Assembly (NCBI GenBank): GCA_948468315.1
Contig: CAOKHL010000013.1
Location: 1-46,252, forward strand
DNA from: an uncultured Eubacteriales bacterium
GTDB taxonomy: Bacteria > Bacillota > Clostridia > TANB77 > CAG-508
Length of the DNA stretch: 46,252 nucleotides
Direction: 5' to 3'
Shown: positions 37,123 to 46,252 of the stretch, piece after piece
Layout of the letters: each line of letters opens with the position of its first letter
Numbering within the stretch: position 1 is the first letter of the stretch
The notes under the pieces: generated by a model
Seen by the model: only the letters and a program-made list of their open reading frames with translations
Database searches by the model: none
What the model was told of the DNA's origin: nothing
Program-made: the position numbers and the translations under genes

Positions 37123-37788
37123 TTATTTACTAATACTTTTTATATATTCTACAACATCTTTTGCAGCATCTATTCCAAGTCTATTTATAGCTATACTTAC
37201 TTCTTCATCTTTTACTATTCCCTTTTTCTCATAAAATTCTATTACTGGTTTTGTTTGTGTAAAAAATGTATCTAGTCTTAACTGTAATTTCTCCTCTGTA
37301 TCATCAACTCTTTTTGTTAATGGTACTTTACAATCATCACATAGTTCTCCAACTTTAGGTTTATTTAAAACCATATTGTATACTTTTTTACAATTAGGAC
37401 ATTCTCTTCTTGCCATAACTCTTTCTATTATTTCTTCTGTTGGTGTATTTAAGTTTACTACTATTTCAACTTTTTTGTTTTTTTCTGCTAACATTTTATC
37501 TAATTCTTCTGCTTGAGCTAGATTTCTAGGATATCCATCTAAAATGAACCCTTTTTCACAGTCTGGTTCATTTAATCTATTTTTTACCATTTCATTTGTT
37601 ACTTCATCTGGTACTAATTTTCCCTCATCTGCATATTTTGTTGCTATTTTTCCAAGCTCTGTTCCTTCTTTTATATTTTTTCTAAAAATTTCTCCTGTTG
37701 ATATATGTGGGATTCCTAATTCATCTTTTAAAAACCCTGCAACTGTTCCCTTTCCTGTTCCTTGAGCTCCCATCATTACAATATTCAT
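37123..37788 (-). CDS. adk: Adenylate kinase, zinc-lid type
   Basis: Interconverts ATP+AMP and 2 ADP. P-loop GAQGTGKGT (residues ~7-15), AMP site DGYPRNLAQA, and a LID with CPNCKKVY and CDDCKVPLTKR forming a Cys4 zinc site typical of Gram-positive enzymes. 221 residues. Normally follows secY directly; here a two-gene cassette intervenes. Confidence 0.97.
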   Translation of the reverse strand: MNIVMMGAQGTGKGTVAGFLKDELGIPHISTGEIFRKNIKEGTELGKIATKYADEGKLVPDEVTNEMVKNRLNEPDCEKGFILDGYPRNLAQAEELDKMLAEKNKKVEIVVNLNTPTEEIIERVMARRECPNCKKVYNMVLNKPKVGELCDDCKVPLTKRVDDTEEKLQLRLDTFFTQTKPVIEFYEKKGIVKDEEVSIAINRLGIDAAKDVVEYIKSISK

Positions 37789-37926
37789 AATTAATTACAT
37801 TCCTTTCTTAAATCTGGAATATGATTTTAAAAGTCATATTCTTTTAATTTTCATATTACCTATTTTTTACACAGGTATTTTATTCTATTTTGGCTTAAAA
37901 GTCAATAGAAATGCCTTTGCTTTTAT

Positions 37927-38370
37927 TTATAAAACTTCTCCCTCTTTATAACATGCATATAAATATTGTGGACTTTCATAATACATACTACTATTATAAT
38001 TATCTATTTTTTCTATTATCCAAGATGATAAAACATCAATTAGAGTATCTATATAATTTTCTTCATTGCTGTCCACCATTACTATTAATCTCTGATATAT
38101 TCTTCCTAATTCCCAAAAAGATGGAACTCTATATTCACAAACAGAAATCATATCATAATCCCCTTCATTTATCTTTGCACTCTCTATAAACTCATCAGAT
38201 ACCTTTTCTATATTCTCTGAATGATATACCTCTGCTAATTCATAAATCTTTTTTATGCTTTCTTTTCCTAACCTATCTACTACTTCCCTTTTAGTATTTT
38301 TTGTCTTTCTAGCAATATATTCGATTAAACTACATGTAAAAAATAAATCATTATTCTTTTGTGTCTCCAT
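37927..38370 (-). CDS. DUF3791-like protein, probable antitoxin or partner of the DUF3990 protein
   Basis: 147 residues. The N-terminal ~55 residues (FFTCSLIEYIARKTKNTKRE, VVDRLGKESIKKIYELAEVYH) match the short DUF3791 domain often encoded beside DUF3990 genes. The C-terminal part resembles the fused domain seen in such proteins (SVCEYRVPSFWELGRIYQRL). Its ATG directly follows the stop of the DUF3990 gene (TAA-ATG), so the two are coupled. The antitoxin role is inferred from pairing. Confidence 0.7.
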   Translation of the reverse strand: METQKNNDLFFTCSLIEYIARKTKNTKREVVDRLGKESIKKIYELAEVYHSENIEKVSDEFIESAKINEGDYDMISVCEYRVPSFWELGRIYQRLIVMVDSNEENYIDTLIDVLSSWIIEKIDNYNSSMYYESPQYLYACYKEGEVL

Positions 38371-38829
38371 TTAAAATTCCTCCGAACCTATAAAATTTAT
38401 ACTCTTTAATGCCTTTTCATTGCAAAAAACAATTTGATGTGTTGGGTGATTAAACTTAGCTAATTCCCAAAATGCCTCTCTTGTAATTTCTCCTGACATT
38501 AATGCTGAAATATAATTATAAACTTGATCATCTGCCATTGCTCCAATTACAATATCATATTCATGTTTCTTTCCACTCCTGCAATTTATAATAAAATCTA
38601 ACCATTCTTCTGTCATTACAGTGAATTCTTTTATTTTTAAATTTGAATTTTCATTATATTCATATTTATTTAGGAAATGTCTTTCATATTTCTTTGCCCA
38701 CTTTACTGCTTGTTCCTCAAGTATAGTACAATAAAATCCGACTCCAAAATCCTTATTATATTTTCCTTCTATTATTTTTGGTTTTTCTACTTTGCAATAA
38801 CTTCCATGATATATTATTTGTTTAGACAT
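38371..38829 (-). CDS. DUF3990 protein, probable ADP-ribosyltransferase-like toxin
   Basis: 152 residues. IYHGSYCKVEKPKI at the start, DFGVGFYCT and EEQAVKWAKKY next, then DIVIGAMADDQVYNYI and HQIVFCNEKAL match DUF3990, a family related to the ADP-ribosyltransferase fold (His-Gly in the first strand, the GFYxT motif, and a late Gln). Toxic activity is inferred from family and pairing. ATG 38829 follows AGAGAGGA; the longer frame to 38865 lacks a site. It has its own promoter and sits after the secY terminator. Confidence 0.72.
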   Translation of the reverse strand: MSKQIIYHGSYCKVEKPKIIEGKYNKDFGVGFYCTILEEQAVKWAKKYERHFLNKYEYNENSNLKIKEFTVMTEEWLDFIINCRSGKKHEYDIVIGAMADDQVYNYISALMSGEITREAFWELAKFNHPTHQIVFCNEKALKSINFIGSEEF

Positions 38830-38855
38830 ATTTTTCCTCTCTTTCTTATAGGTAT

Positions 38856-38884
38856 ATTGTAACAAATTATAAGATAAAATACAA
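38856..38884 (-). promoter_or_regulatory. Predicted promoter of the DUF3990/DUF3791 pair
   Basis: TTGTAT (38884-38879) and TACAAT (38861-38856), 17 nt apart on the minus strand, about 27 nt before the ATG. Confidence 0.5.
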
Positions 38885-38923
38885 GTTTTTCACTACATTA
38901 TATAAAAACGCAACAATATATGC

Positions 38924-38953
38924 AAAAAAACAACCATTAAATCTTAATGATTG
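38924..38953 (-). terminator. Terminator after secY
   Basis: CAATCATTAA and TTTAATGGTTG pair (one G-U) around a short loop and run into T7 on the minus strand. It separates the spc operon from the inserted cassette. Confidence 0.8.
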
Positions 38954-38969
38954 CTTTTTATTATATATT

Positions 38970-40292
38970 CTATTCCAAAAATCCCTTATAATGTCTCATT
39001 ACTAATTGAGATTCTAACTGTTGAATTGACTCAATTGCAACTCCAACGACAATTAGAAGCGCCGTTCCTCCAAATGTTATATCTAAAGATGTAAATCTTA
39101 ATAACATTGGTAAAATAGCAATTATTGCTAAATAAAATCCACCAAATAATGTTACTTTAGAAATTACATTTGATAAATATTCAGTTGTAGGTTTTCCTGC
39201 TCTTATTCCTGGTATAAATCCACCATTTTTCTTAATATTTGCAGATATTTCTGCTGGATTTGTCATTGCATATGTCCAGAAGAATGTAAATCCTACTATT
39301 AATAATAAGTAAATAGCAGCATTTGCTATTGTATATCCCCATCCAACACTTGAAGAAGATGTTGCAGTAGAGAATTTATACAATACTGACCAGAATCCAG
39401 TAGCTGTCGCTACATCTGGTTTAAATATTTGTATTATCATTCCTGGGAATGTTAAGAATGATGATGCAAATATTATAGGCATAACTCCTGCCATTGCAAG
39501 TTTTAATGGTATATTAGTATTTTGTGCTCCAACCATTTTTCTTCCAACTACTCTTTTTGAATATTGAACTGGTATTCTACGTTCAGCTTGTTGCATATAA
39601 ACAACTGCTCCAACTAATACAATTGCTCCAATAACAATTCCAATAGCTGTTAAAAATCCTGTTGTGCTAAATCCATTTGATGTTATCATTAAATTATACA
39701 TTGTAACTAACACTGATGGTAATCTTGAAATAATACCAATAAAGATTATTAAAGAAATTCCATTTCCAATACCTTTATTTGTTATTTGTTCTCCAAGCCA
39801 CATAAGAAGTGATGTTCCAGCTATAAATCCTGTAATTATTAATGCTCCTGTAAGAAAACTAGAGTCTACGAAAACTCCATAAGATTTATAAGATAAATAT
39901 ACTCCTATTGCTTCTACAAAAGCTAATATTATAGTTAATATTTTTGTGTATTTATTAATTTTTTGCTTTCCATCTTCTCCACCTTCTTTAGTTAATCTCT
40001 CTAAAGATGGTATAACCATTCCTAAAAGTTGTATAACTATTGTTGATGTAATATATGGTGTAATACTCATTGCAAATATTGAGAATTTAGAGAAAGCTCC
40101 ACCTGAAATTAAGTTTATCATACCTGCTAAGCTAGATGAACTATCATTCATTAAATTATTTAATGCTGTTACATCTACTCCAGGAACTGTTACATAACAA
40201 CCTAATCTAAAAAGAACTATCAAAAGCAATGTATACCAAAGTTTTTTTCTTATCTCAGGTGTTTTTAGTGCGTTTTTTATTGTTTTAAACAA
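38970..40292 (-). CDS. secY: Protein translocase subunit SecY
   Basis: Forms the channel for protein export. Ten membrane segments over 440 residues. GCYVTVPGVD, SIFAMSITPYITSTIVIQLL (cited in part), RRIPVQYSKRVVGRKM and NPAEISANIKKNGGFIPGIR are family signatures. The start is a TTG that directly abuts the rplO stop (TAG-TTG), implying tight coupling. Confidence 0.97.
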   Translation of the reverse strand: MFKTIKNALKTPEIRKKLWYTLLLIVLFRLGCYVTVPGVDVTALNNLMNDSSSSLAGMINLISGGAFSKFSIFAMSITPYITSTIVIQLLGMVIPSLERLTKEGGEDGKQKINKYTKILTIILAFVEAIGVYLSYKSYGVFVDSSFLTGALIITGFIAGTSLLMWLGEQITNKGIGNGISLIIFIGIISRLPSVLVTMYNLMITSNGFSTTGFLTAIGIVIGAIVLVGAVVYMQQAERRIPVQYSKRVVGRKMVGAQNTNIPLKLAMAGVMPIIFASSFLTFPGMIIQIFKPDVATATGFWSVLYKFSTATSSSSVGWGYTIANAAIYLLLIVGFTFFWTYAMTNPAEISANIKKNGGFIPGIRAGKPTTEYLSNVISKVTLFGGFYLAIIAILPMLLRFTSLDITFGGTALLIVVGVAIESIQQLESQLVMRHYKGFLE

Positions 40293-40727
40293 CTAAATCA
40301 CCTCTGCCTTTCCGCCTAAAGCTTCGATATTTTCTTTTGCCTTTGCTGTAAATCTTACAGCTTTAACATTTATTTTTTTCTCTAATTTTCCTGTTGCTAA
40401 AACTACTATTCCATCTTGGATTTTTCCAATTATTCCTTCTTCTAATAAACTTTCAGCTGTAACATCTGTTGCTTTGCTTTTATTTAACATTGTTAATGTT
40501 ACTTCTGTATAATTTTTAGCATGAATATTTGTAAATCCTCTTTTTGGCAATCTTCTATATAATGGTGTTTGACCACCTTCAAAACCACGTCTTACTCCAC
40601 CACCAGATCTTGCTTTTTGTCCTTTTTGTCCTCTACCTGATGTCTTTCCTAGTCCTGAACCTATACCTCTTCCTACTCTTTTAGATTTAACTTTTTTCAT
40701 AGCTGGTTTTAATTCTTCGATTTCCAT
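40293..40727 (-). CDS. rplO: 50S ribosomal protein L15
   Basis: [40 protein letters not shown] and [20 protein letters not shown] mark L15. 144 residues. The 114-nt gap upstream, where rpmD (L30) normally lies, has no L30 coding. Confidence 0.97.
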   Translation of the reverse strand: MEIEELKPAMKKVKSKRVGRGIGSGLGKTSGRGQKGQKARSGGGVRRGFEGGQTPLYRRLPKRGFTNIHAKNYTEVTLTMLNKSKATDVTAESLLEEGIIGKIQDGIVVLATGKLEKKINVKAVRFTAKAKENIEALGGKAEVI

Positions 40728-40841
40728 TTTGCACCTCCTTGAATTTAATGTAAGGTAAACATATTTTTTAATGTTTTATAAAAAATATTTAATTCCTTTT
40801 TATTTCATCATTTATTATTTAAATTTAGATATTATAAAAAA

Positions 40842-41333
40842 TTACATAATATCTTCTGGTTTCTTTCCTCTTTTTGCTGCAACAGATTCTACTGTTTGCA
40901 TAGATTTAAGTCCTTCTATTGTAGCATAAACTACATTTCTTGGATTATTTGTTCCAATTATTTTTGTACGAATATTTCTATATCCTGCAAGCTCTAATAC
41001 TGGTCTAACGCTTCCTCCTGCAATAATTCCAGTACCAACTGCTGCTGGTTTTAACATAACTTTTGCACTATCAAATTTTCCAACAAATTCATGTGGTACA
41101 GTAGTTTCAACTATTGGAACTTCAATTAAATTCTTTTTAGCGTCTTGAATAGCTTTTTTAATTGCTTCTGGAACTTCTGCTGCTTTACCATTTCCAACAC
41201 CAACATGACCATTTCCGTCTCCAACAACTACTACTGCTGAAAATCTCATATGTCTACCACCCTTAACAACTTTTGTAACTCTGTTAAGAGCAACTACTTT
41301 CTCTTTTAATTCATTTTCTTGTCTTTCTTCCAT
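40842..41333 (-). CDS. rpsE: 30S ribosomal protein S5
   Basis: Accuracy-related protein of the small subunit. [35 protein letters not shown], and [20 protein letters not shown] identify it. 163 residues. Confidence 0.97.
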   Translation of the reverse strand: MEERQENELKEKVVALNRVTKVVKGGRHMRFSAVVVVGDGNGHVGVGNGKAAEVPEAIKKAIQDAKKNLIEVPIVETTVPHEFVGKFDSAKVMLKPAAVGTGIIAGGSVRPVLELAGYRNIRTKIIGTNNPRNVVYATIEGLKSMQTVESVAAKRGKKPEDIM

Positions 41334-41366
41334 GTTATTAATACTTTACCTCCTTTTCTCTTCTAA

Positions 41367-41446
41367 GGTAGGGGACACATCTTTTTTCACGGGTCTTTCT
41401 TTAGGTCATTAAAATATGTCCCCACTCGTGAATCAGTGATGTTACC
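41367..41446. repeat. REP-like repeat, copy A (rpsE-rplR gap)
   Basis: About 80 bp from GGTA to TACC. TAGGGGACACAT pairs with ATATGTCCCC, and CACGGGT with ACTCGTG. Aligns along its length with copy B at 43157-43234 in the same orientation. Confidence 0.8.
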
Positions 41447-41469
41447 CTTTTATAGTAACTACCTATTTT

Positions 41470-41829
41470 TTAGAATTCTAAACCGCCTTCTCTTGCTGCT
41501 TCAGCAACTTCTTTTACAACTCCGTGATATATGTATCCACCACGGTCAAAAACAACTTCTTTTATGTTTTTTTCAGTAGCTCTTTTTGCAATTAAAGTTC
41601 CAACTTCTTTAGCAGCTACTTTATTGCTATGTTTTTCTTTTACTTCTTTATCAAGAGTTGAAGCTTGAGCTAATGTATTTCCTGCTACATCATCTATAAT
41701 TTGAACATAGATATTACTGTTGCTTCTATATACACATAATCTTGGTCTTTCAGCTGTTCCAGATATTTTAGCTCTAACTCTTTTATGTCTTCTATCTCTT
41801 TCAAATTTTCTATTAGTATTTGAAACCAT
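41470..41829 (-). CDS. rplR: 50S ribosomal protein L18
   Basis: 5S rRNA-binding protein. [60 protein letters not shown]. 119 residues. Confidence 0.97.
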   Translation of the reverse strand: MVSNTNRKFERDRRHKRVRAKISGTAERPRLCVYRSNSNIYVQIIDDVAGNTLAQASTLDKEVKEKHSNKVAAKEVGTLIAKRATEKNIKEVVFDRGGYIYHGVVKEVAEAAREGGLEF

Positions 41830-41873
41830 TTTTTTCTCCTTTCATAACTAATTTTCATTTTTATAAGGAATAT

Positions 41874-42410
41874 CTATTTACCAGTTTTACCAACTTTACG
41901 TCTAATAACCTCTTCAGCATATTTAATTCCTTTACCTCTATATACTTCTGGTGGTCTTTTTGTTCTTATAACAGCTGCTGTTTGACCAACTAATTCTTTA
42001 TCTATTCCTCTTACTATAATTGTATTAGCATTTGGAACATCAAATGTTATTCCTTCTGGTGCTTTAAATATTACAGGGTGTGAATATCCAAGAGAAAGAT
42101 TTAAATCATTTCCTTGTTTTTGAACTCTATAACCTACACCATTTATTTGTAATTCTCTAGTAAATTCATTTTGAACACCTGTAATCATATTATTTATTAA
42201 TGTTCTTGTTAAACCATGTAAGCTTTTGCTTCTTCTTACATCTGAATCTCTTGAAACTGTTAATATTCCATCTTCTAATTTCATTGAGATTTCTGGTTCA
42301 ACTGTTCTTTCTAGAGTTCCTTTTGGTCCTTTTACAGTAATATGTTGTCCTTCGATTTTTACATCTATTCCAGCAGGTACTGTAATAGGTTTATTTCCTA
42401 TTCTTGACAT
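41874..42410 (-). CDS. rplF: 50S ribosomal protein L6
   Basis: MSRIGNKPITVPAG, VKGPKGTLER, GVGYRVQKQG, LGYSHPV and RPPEVYRGKGIKYAEEVIRR mark both L6 repeats. 178 residues. Confidence 0.97.
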   Translation of the reverse strand: MSRIGNKPITVPAGIDVKIEGQHITVKGPKGTLERTVEPEISMKLEDGILTVSRDSDVRRSKSLHGLTRTLINNMITGVQNEFTRELQINGVGYRVQKQGNDLNLSLGYSHPVIFKAPEGITFDVPNANTIIVRGIDKELVGQTAAVIRTKRPPEVYRGKGIKYAEEVIRRKVGKTGK

Positions 42411-42459
42411 TTGGATTTTTCCTCCTTCTTTTCTACATTTTTTATTTTCAAGGTATGTA

Positions 42460-42861
42460 CTACCAAATATAAGCTAAAACTTCTCCACCTATTCCAGCAT
42501 TTCTTGCTTCTTTATCAGTCATTAGTCCTTTTGATGTTGAAATTATAGCTATACCTAAACCATTTAATACTTTAGGTAATTCTTCTTTTCCAGCATAAAC
42601 TTTTAATCCTGGTTTACTTATTCTTTTTAATCCATCTATTACTCTTGTTCCTTTTTCATCATATTTTAGAGTAATTCTTATAACACCTTGAGTGTTAACA
42701 TCTTTGATTTCTTCAAAAGATTTTATATAACCTTCTTTAAATAAAATCTCAGCTATACCAAGTTTCATTTTTGAACAAGGTACATCTACTGTTTTATGTT
42801 TAGAAGTATTTGCATTTCTTATTCTTGTTAGCATATCTGCTATTGGATCTGTAGTATTCAA
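42460..42861 (-). CDS. rpsH: 30S ribosomal protein S8
   Basis: [15 protein letters not shown] near the start, [13 protein letters not shown], and the ending [21 protein letters not shown] choose the TTG at 42861, 10 nt after GGAGG, giving 133 residues, the normal length. The longer open frame to 42900 would add 13 residues spanning that site. Confidence 0.95.
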   Translation of the reverse strand: MNTTDPIADMLTRIRNANTSKHKTVDVPCSKMKLGIAEILFKEGYIKSFEEIKDVNTQGVIRITLKYDEKGTRVIDGLKRISKPGLKVYAGKEELPKVLNGLGIAIISTSKGLMTDKEARNAGIGGEVLAYIW

Positions 42862-42945
42862 TTTATACTTACCTCCTTTTTTATTTATTTTTTCTTGCAA
42901 CCTTCATTATTCTTATTGTTGCTTTCTATTTTAGTTTATATATTT

Positions 42946-43131
42946 TTACCAACTAGCTTTCTTTACACCAGGAATTTCTCCCTTATGAGCTAATTCTCTA
43001 AAACATATACGACAAATTCCATATTTTCTAATATATGCATGTGGTCTACCACAAAGTTTGCATCTATTATATTCTCTGGTTTTATATTTTTGTGGTTTTT
43101 GTTGTTTAACCTTCATTGACATTTTTGCCAT
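42946..43131 (-). CDS. rpsN: 30S ribosomal protein S14, type Z
   Basis: 61 residues with the zinc site [20 protein letters not shown] and the ending [12 protein letters not shown]. Start at MAKMSMKV after GAGGAGGAA; the frame upstream reads through repeat copy B and is not real. Confidence 0.96.
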   Translation of the reverse strand: MAKMSMKVKQQKPQKYKTREYNRCKLCGRPHAYIRKYGICRICFRELAHKGEIPGVKKASW

Positions 43132-43156
43132 AGAATTAATTCCTCCTCTTAATTTA

Positions 43157-43234
43157 GGTATGGGGACACATCTTTTACACAGGTGTTTCTTTTGGGACAA
43201 GATATGTCCCCACTTGTGAATAACTGATGTTACC
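43157..43234. repeat. REP-like repeat, copy B (rplE-rpsN gap)
   Basis: About 78 bp from GGTA to TACC, with ATGGGGACACAT/ATATGTCCCCA and CACAGGT/ACTTGTG pairings, matching copy A. It sits in the gap between two essential ribosomal genes. Confidence 0.8.
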
Positions 43235-43267
43235 TCATTGTTATTTATTCCTTTTTGTTATTACTGA

Positions 43268-43807
43268 CTAAGCATGAAAAGGCATACCTAATAATTTTAA
43301 TAATTCTCTTGCTTCTTCATCAGATTTAGCAGTAGTTACAAAAATTATATCCATTCCTCTTAATTTGTCTACTTTGTCATATTCAATTTCAGGGAATATT
43401 AGTTGTTCTTTTATACCCATAGAGTAATTTCCCCTACCATCAAAAGAATTTGATGATACCCCTCTGAAATCTCTAACTCTTGGAAGTGCAGCATTCATTA
43501 ATTTATAAGCAAAGTCATACATTTTATCACTTCTTAATGTAACTTTACATCCTAAATCTTGCCCTTCTCTTATTTTAAATGCAGCAATAGATTTTTTAGC
43601 CTTTGTTATAATTGGCTTTTGTCCTGTAATTTGTGTTAAATCATTGATTGCATTTTCTAAAGATTTAGGATTATCTCTTGTATCTCCTAAACCAATATTT
43701 ATAACTATTTTATCTAACTTTGGAACTTGCATTATTGATTTGTATCCAAACTTTTTCATTAAAGCTGGAACTACTTCTTTTTGATATTGTTCTTTTAAGA
43801 TTTCCAT
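43268..43807 (-). CDS. rplE: 50S ribosomal protein L5
   Basis: Binds 5S r[40 protein letters not shown] and [20 protein letters not shown]. 179 residues. Confidence 0.97.
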   Translation of the reverse strand: MEILKEQYQKEVVPALMKKFGYKSIMQVPKLDKIVINIGLGDTRDNPKSLENAINDLTQITGQKPIITKAKKSIAAFKIREGQDLGCKVTLRSDKMYDFAYKLMNAALPRVRDFRGVSSNSFDGRGNYSMGIKEQLIFPEIEYDKVDKLRGMDIIFVTTAKSDEEARELLKLLGMPFHA

Positions 43808-43836
43808 TTAGATTATTCCTCCTTTCTAAATACAAA

Positions 43837-44142
43837 TTAGTTTATTTTAGCTTCACATTTTTTACAAATTCTAAATTTCTTTCCATCTTCTATAACATAT
43901 CCAACTCTTGTCGCTTTTCCACATTTTGGGCAAACTACGTTAACAATTGATGAATGAATTGGAAATTCTATAGCTTGTATTCCGCCTTCTTTATTTGGTG
44001 CAGCTTTAACATGTTTCTTTCTAATATTTATACCTTTAACTATAACTTTTTCTGTTTTTGGTATAACTTCTAGAACTTCACCAGTTTTACCTTTATCATT
44101 TCCTGATAAAACTTTTACCTTGTCACCTTTTTTTAGTTTCAT
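43837..44142 (-). CDS. rplX: 50S ribosomal protein L24
   Basis: KOW motif KKGDKVKVLSGNDKGKTGEV, and a C-terminal CPKCGKATRVGY...CKKC zinc-like site. 101 residues. Confidence 0.97.
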   Translation of the reverse strand: MKLKKGDKVKVLSGNDKGKTGEVLEVIPKTEKVIVKGINIRKKHVKAAPNKEGGIQAIEFPIHSSIVNVVCPKCGKATRVGYVIEDGKKFRICKKCEAKIN

Positions 44143-44190
44143 TAAGGTCTTCCTCCTTTTTCTTTATTTCAGCTTTTATTTAGGTTCTTT

Positions 44191-44559
44191 TTATAGAACT
44201 TCTGGAGCTAATGAAAGTATTTTCATATATTCTCCATCTCTTAATTCTCTAGCAACAGGTCCAAATATACGTGTTCCTTTTGGTGTTTTGTCATCTCTTA
44301 TTATTACAGCAGCATTTTCATCAAATCTTACATAAGAGCCATCTGCTCTTCTTATTGGATTTTTAGTTCTAACAACTACAGCTTTAACAACTTCACCTTT
44401 TTTAACAACTCCACCTGGTGTTGCTTGTTTTACAGATGCAACTATTATATCTCCAATACCTGCTGTTTTTCTGTATGAACCACCTAAACATCTGATACAC
44501 ATAATTTCTTTAGCACCTGTATTATCAGCTACTTTTAATATAGTTTGTTGTTGTACCAT
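44191..44559 (-). CDS. rplN: 50S ribosomal protein L14
   Basis: [35 protein letters not shown] and [20 protein letters not shown]. 122 residues. Confidence 0.97.
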   Translation of the reverse strand: MVQQQTILKVADNTGAKEIMCIRCLGGSYRKTAGIGDIIVASVKQATPGGVVKKGEVVKAVVVRTKNPIRRADGSYVRFDENAAVIIRDDKTPKGTRIFGPVARELRDGEYMKILSLAPEVL

Positions 44560-44584
44560 TTGATTTATATCTCCCTTCTCACAA

Positions 44585-44851
44585 TTATTTTATAACTGCT
44601 TTTTCAACTATTTCAACTACTCTCCATCTTTTATCCTTTGAAAGAGGTCTAGTTTCCATAACTTTTACTTTATCTCCAATTCCACAGCTATTGTTTTCAT
44701 CATGTGCTTTTAAAGTATATGTTTTTTTAACTATTTTTCCATAAACTTTATGTCTTACATTTCTTTCAACAGCTACAACTACAGTTTTATCCATTTTGTT
44801 AGATTTAACTGTACCAATCATTGTCTTACGAAGATTTCTTGTTTGTTCCAT
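44585..44851 (-). CDS. rpsQ: 30S ribosomal protein S17
   Basis: [40 protein letters not shown]. 88 residues. Its ATG overlaps the rpmC stop (TAATG). Confidence 0.97.
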   Translation of the reverse strand: MEQTRNLRKTMIGTVKSNKMDKTVVVAVERNVRHKVYGKIVKKTYTLKAHDENNSCGIGDKVKVMETRPLSKDKRWRVVEIVEKAVIK

Positions 44852-45063
44852 TACTCATTTACCCCTTTCTTTTCAGCAATTTTTCTCTCTGTTAAAACAG
44901 TGTTAATTCTAGCTATATCTTTCTTTACATCTCTAATTTTCATAGGATTTTCTAAAGAATTTGTAGCTAAACTAAATTTTAATTTAAATAATTCTGTTTT
45001 TAATTCACCTAATTCTTTTTCCAATTCAGGTGAAGACATTTCTTTTATTTTATTAATTTTCAT
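44851..45063 (-). CDS. rpmC: 50S ribosomal protein L29
   Basis: [40 protein letters not shown]. Start at MKINK after GGAGGGTG; it overlaps the rplP end by 11 nt. 70 residues. Confidence 0.95.
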   Translation of the reverse strand: MKINKIKEMSSPELEKELGELKTELFKLKFSLATNSLENPMKIRDVKKDIARINTVLTERKIAEKKGVNE

Positions 45064-45496
45064 TATTTTCACCCTCCTCGATAGCAACTTCTTTCATTAC
45101 AAATTTTGTTTTTACTGGCAATTTATTTTTTGCAAGTCTTAGGGCTTCTCTTGCTGTTGTTTCTGGTACACCTGCTATTTCAAACATAACTCTACCAGGT
45201 TTTACAGCTGCTACCCAAAATTCTGTATTTCCTTTACCTTTACCCATACGAGTTCCAGCTGGTTTTCTTGTAATTGGTTTGTCTGGGAATACTTTTATCC
45301 AAACTTTACCATCTCTTCTCATATAACGAGTCATAGCAACTCTGGCTGCTTCAATTTGGTTTCCTGTAATTAATCCTGCTTCAACAGCTTGTAATCCATA
45401 TTCTCCATTTGAAACTATAGTTCCTCTTGTTGCTCTACCTCTATTTCTACCTTTTTGCATTTTTCTATGTTTTGATCTTTTTGGCATTAATGGCAT
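45053..45496 (-). CDS. rplP: 50S ribosomal protein L16
   Basis: [60 protein letters not shown]. 147 residues. ATG overlaps the rpsC stop; an in-frame ATG three codons later is an alternative. Confidence 0.96.
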   Translation of the reverse strand: MPLMPKRSKHRKMQKGRNRGRATRGTIVSNGEYGLQAVEAGLITGNQIEAARVAMTRYMRRDGKVWIKVFPDKPITRKPAGTRMGKGKGNTEFWVAAVKPGRVMFEIAGVPETTAREALRLAKNKLPVKTKFVMKEVAIEEGENNEN

Positions 45497-46152
45497 TATG
45501 CTTCTCCTCCTTCCATTCTTTTAGTTGGAAGAACTTCTCCTTTATATATCCAAACTTTAACACCGATTTTTCCATATGTTGTATTTGCTTCTGCAAATCC
45601 ATAATCTATATCTGCTCTTAAAGTTTGAAGTGGAATATTTCCTTCTTTATAGAATTCAGTTCTAGCCATATCTGCTCCACCTAATCTTCCAGATACTGCT
45701 GTTTTTATTCCAGCTGCTCCAGATTTCATAGTTTTTTGCATACATTGTTTCATGGCACGTCTGAATGAAATTCTTCTTTCTAGTTGTGAAGCTATATCTT
45801 CTGCAACAAGTGTTGCATCTAAACTTGTATTTTTAACTTCAACAACATTTAAGTTTACATCTTTTCCTATTAATTTTTTAATATCGGCTCTTAAGCTTTC
45901 AGCTCCTGCTCCACCTTTACCAATTAAAATTCCAGGTTTAGCTGTGTAAACATTTACTTTAACTGATTTAGCTGTTCTTTCTATTTCGATATTAGCTATA
46001 CCAGCTTCATATTGTTTTTTCTTTAAAAATTTACGGATTTTTTGGTCTTCTACTAAATAATCTGCAAAATTATTATTGTTTGCATACCATTTAGAGCTCC
46101 AATCTTTGATTACTCCTAATCTCGCTCCTGTTGGGTGTACTTTTTGTCCCAT
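45496..46152 (-). CDS. rpsC: 30S ribosomal protein S3
   Basis: [22 protein letters not shown] domain [15 protein letters not shown], and the C-terminal half [37 protein letters not shown]. 218 residues. Confidence 0.97.
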   Translation of the reverse strand: MGQKVHPTGARLGVIKDWSSKWYANNNNFADYLVEDQKIRKFLKKKQYEAGIANIEIERTAKSVKVNVYTAKPGILIGKGGAGAESLRADIKKLIGKDVNLNVVEVKNTSLDATLVAEDIASQLERRISFRRAMKQCMQKTMKSGAAGIKTAVSGRLGGADMARTEFYKEGNIPLQTLRADIDYGFAEANTTYGKIGVKVWIYKGEVLPTKRMEGGEA

Positions 46153-46175
46153 AGCCTTTTATTCCTCCTTCTTGA

Positions 46176-46252
46176 CTAATCTCTTTCCTTCAATACGATT
46201 GTTATATGACTTGTTCTTTTTCTAATTCTTACTGCTGAACCTTTTGCAGCTG
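46176..46252 (-). CDS. rplV: 50S ribosomal protein L22, 3' end only
   Basis: The last 24 residues, ending RIRKRTSHITIVLKERD, match the L22 C-terminus. The gene runs off the window. It precedes rpsC as in the S10 operon. Confidence 0.9.
   Translation of the reverse strand, partial: AAKGSAVRIRKRTSHITIVLKERD

Noticed and set aside
40728-40841. A short or divergent L30 hidden in the gap
   Set aside because: Neither strand has a frame of even 40 codons with L30-like residues.

Overview
The window is very AT-rich, mostly with A/T at third codon positions and arginine mainly as AGA. It looks like chromosome of an uncultured low-GC Clostridia-like Firmicute: Bacillus/Clostridium-type ribosomal operon order with adk-map-infA-rpmJ, type-Z zinc S14, zinc-lid adenylate kinase, strong AGGAGG ribosome binding sites, many TTG starts, RqcH, FtsY, Sapep dipeptidase and a MecA-like PBP. 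I cannot name the species.

Layout. 0.1-9.1 kb: TPR membrane protein, small zinc-ribbon protein, tyrS, a DUF5665 membrane protein, a UPF0182 protein, ftsY and a GT39-like membrane protein. 9.3-13.8 kb: accessory island (orphan ORF, Abi-alpha/DUF4393, HD hydrolase + DUF1016 nuclease operon, serine-recombinase remnant) ending at a tRNA-Thr(CGT). 14-32 kb: HlyD-like protein, tsaE-tsaB-rimI, an SDR with the transketolase N-terminal subunit, PepV, a class B PBP, an M14 peptidoglycan peptidase, a secreted nuclease, a ZIP transporter, a pyrophosphatase-VOC fusion, a stress SDR, a cell-wall operon and rqcH. 32.4-46.2 kb (minus strand): S10/spc/alpha ribosomal cluster from rplV (partial) to rplQ. Two REP-like repeats and a DUF3990/DUF3791 toxin-antitoxin-like pair are inserted in it, and rpmD is missing from its usual place.

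Main observation. Five otherwise intact conserved genes (DUF5665, rimI, tkt-N, a ZIP transporter, rqcH) are each interrupted by +1 frameshifts, six in total. Every one is the same event: an in-frame CGG triplet where one extra C precedes a GGN codon for a glycine expected from the family. Skipping that C (or reading CGGN as a four-base glycine codon) restores the full-length protein every time. The sites lie on both DNA strands but always have CGG on the coding strand and in codon phase. By eye, ordinary in-frame CGG is absent from all other genes except one orphan ORF in the accessory island. This suggests an organism in which CGG is not a normal arginine codon and is read through by +1 frameshifting to glycine.

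Second observation. Two copies of a ~200-bp element (7.4 and 32.2 kb) have perfectly complementary 41- and 46-bp arms and a conserved ~111-nt centre with an RNA-like tandem-GA stem. Each lies within a few bases of a stop codon. A 92-bp perfect palindrome separates rimI from the SDR.
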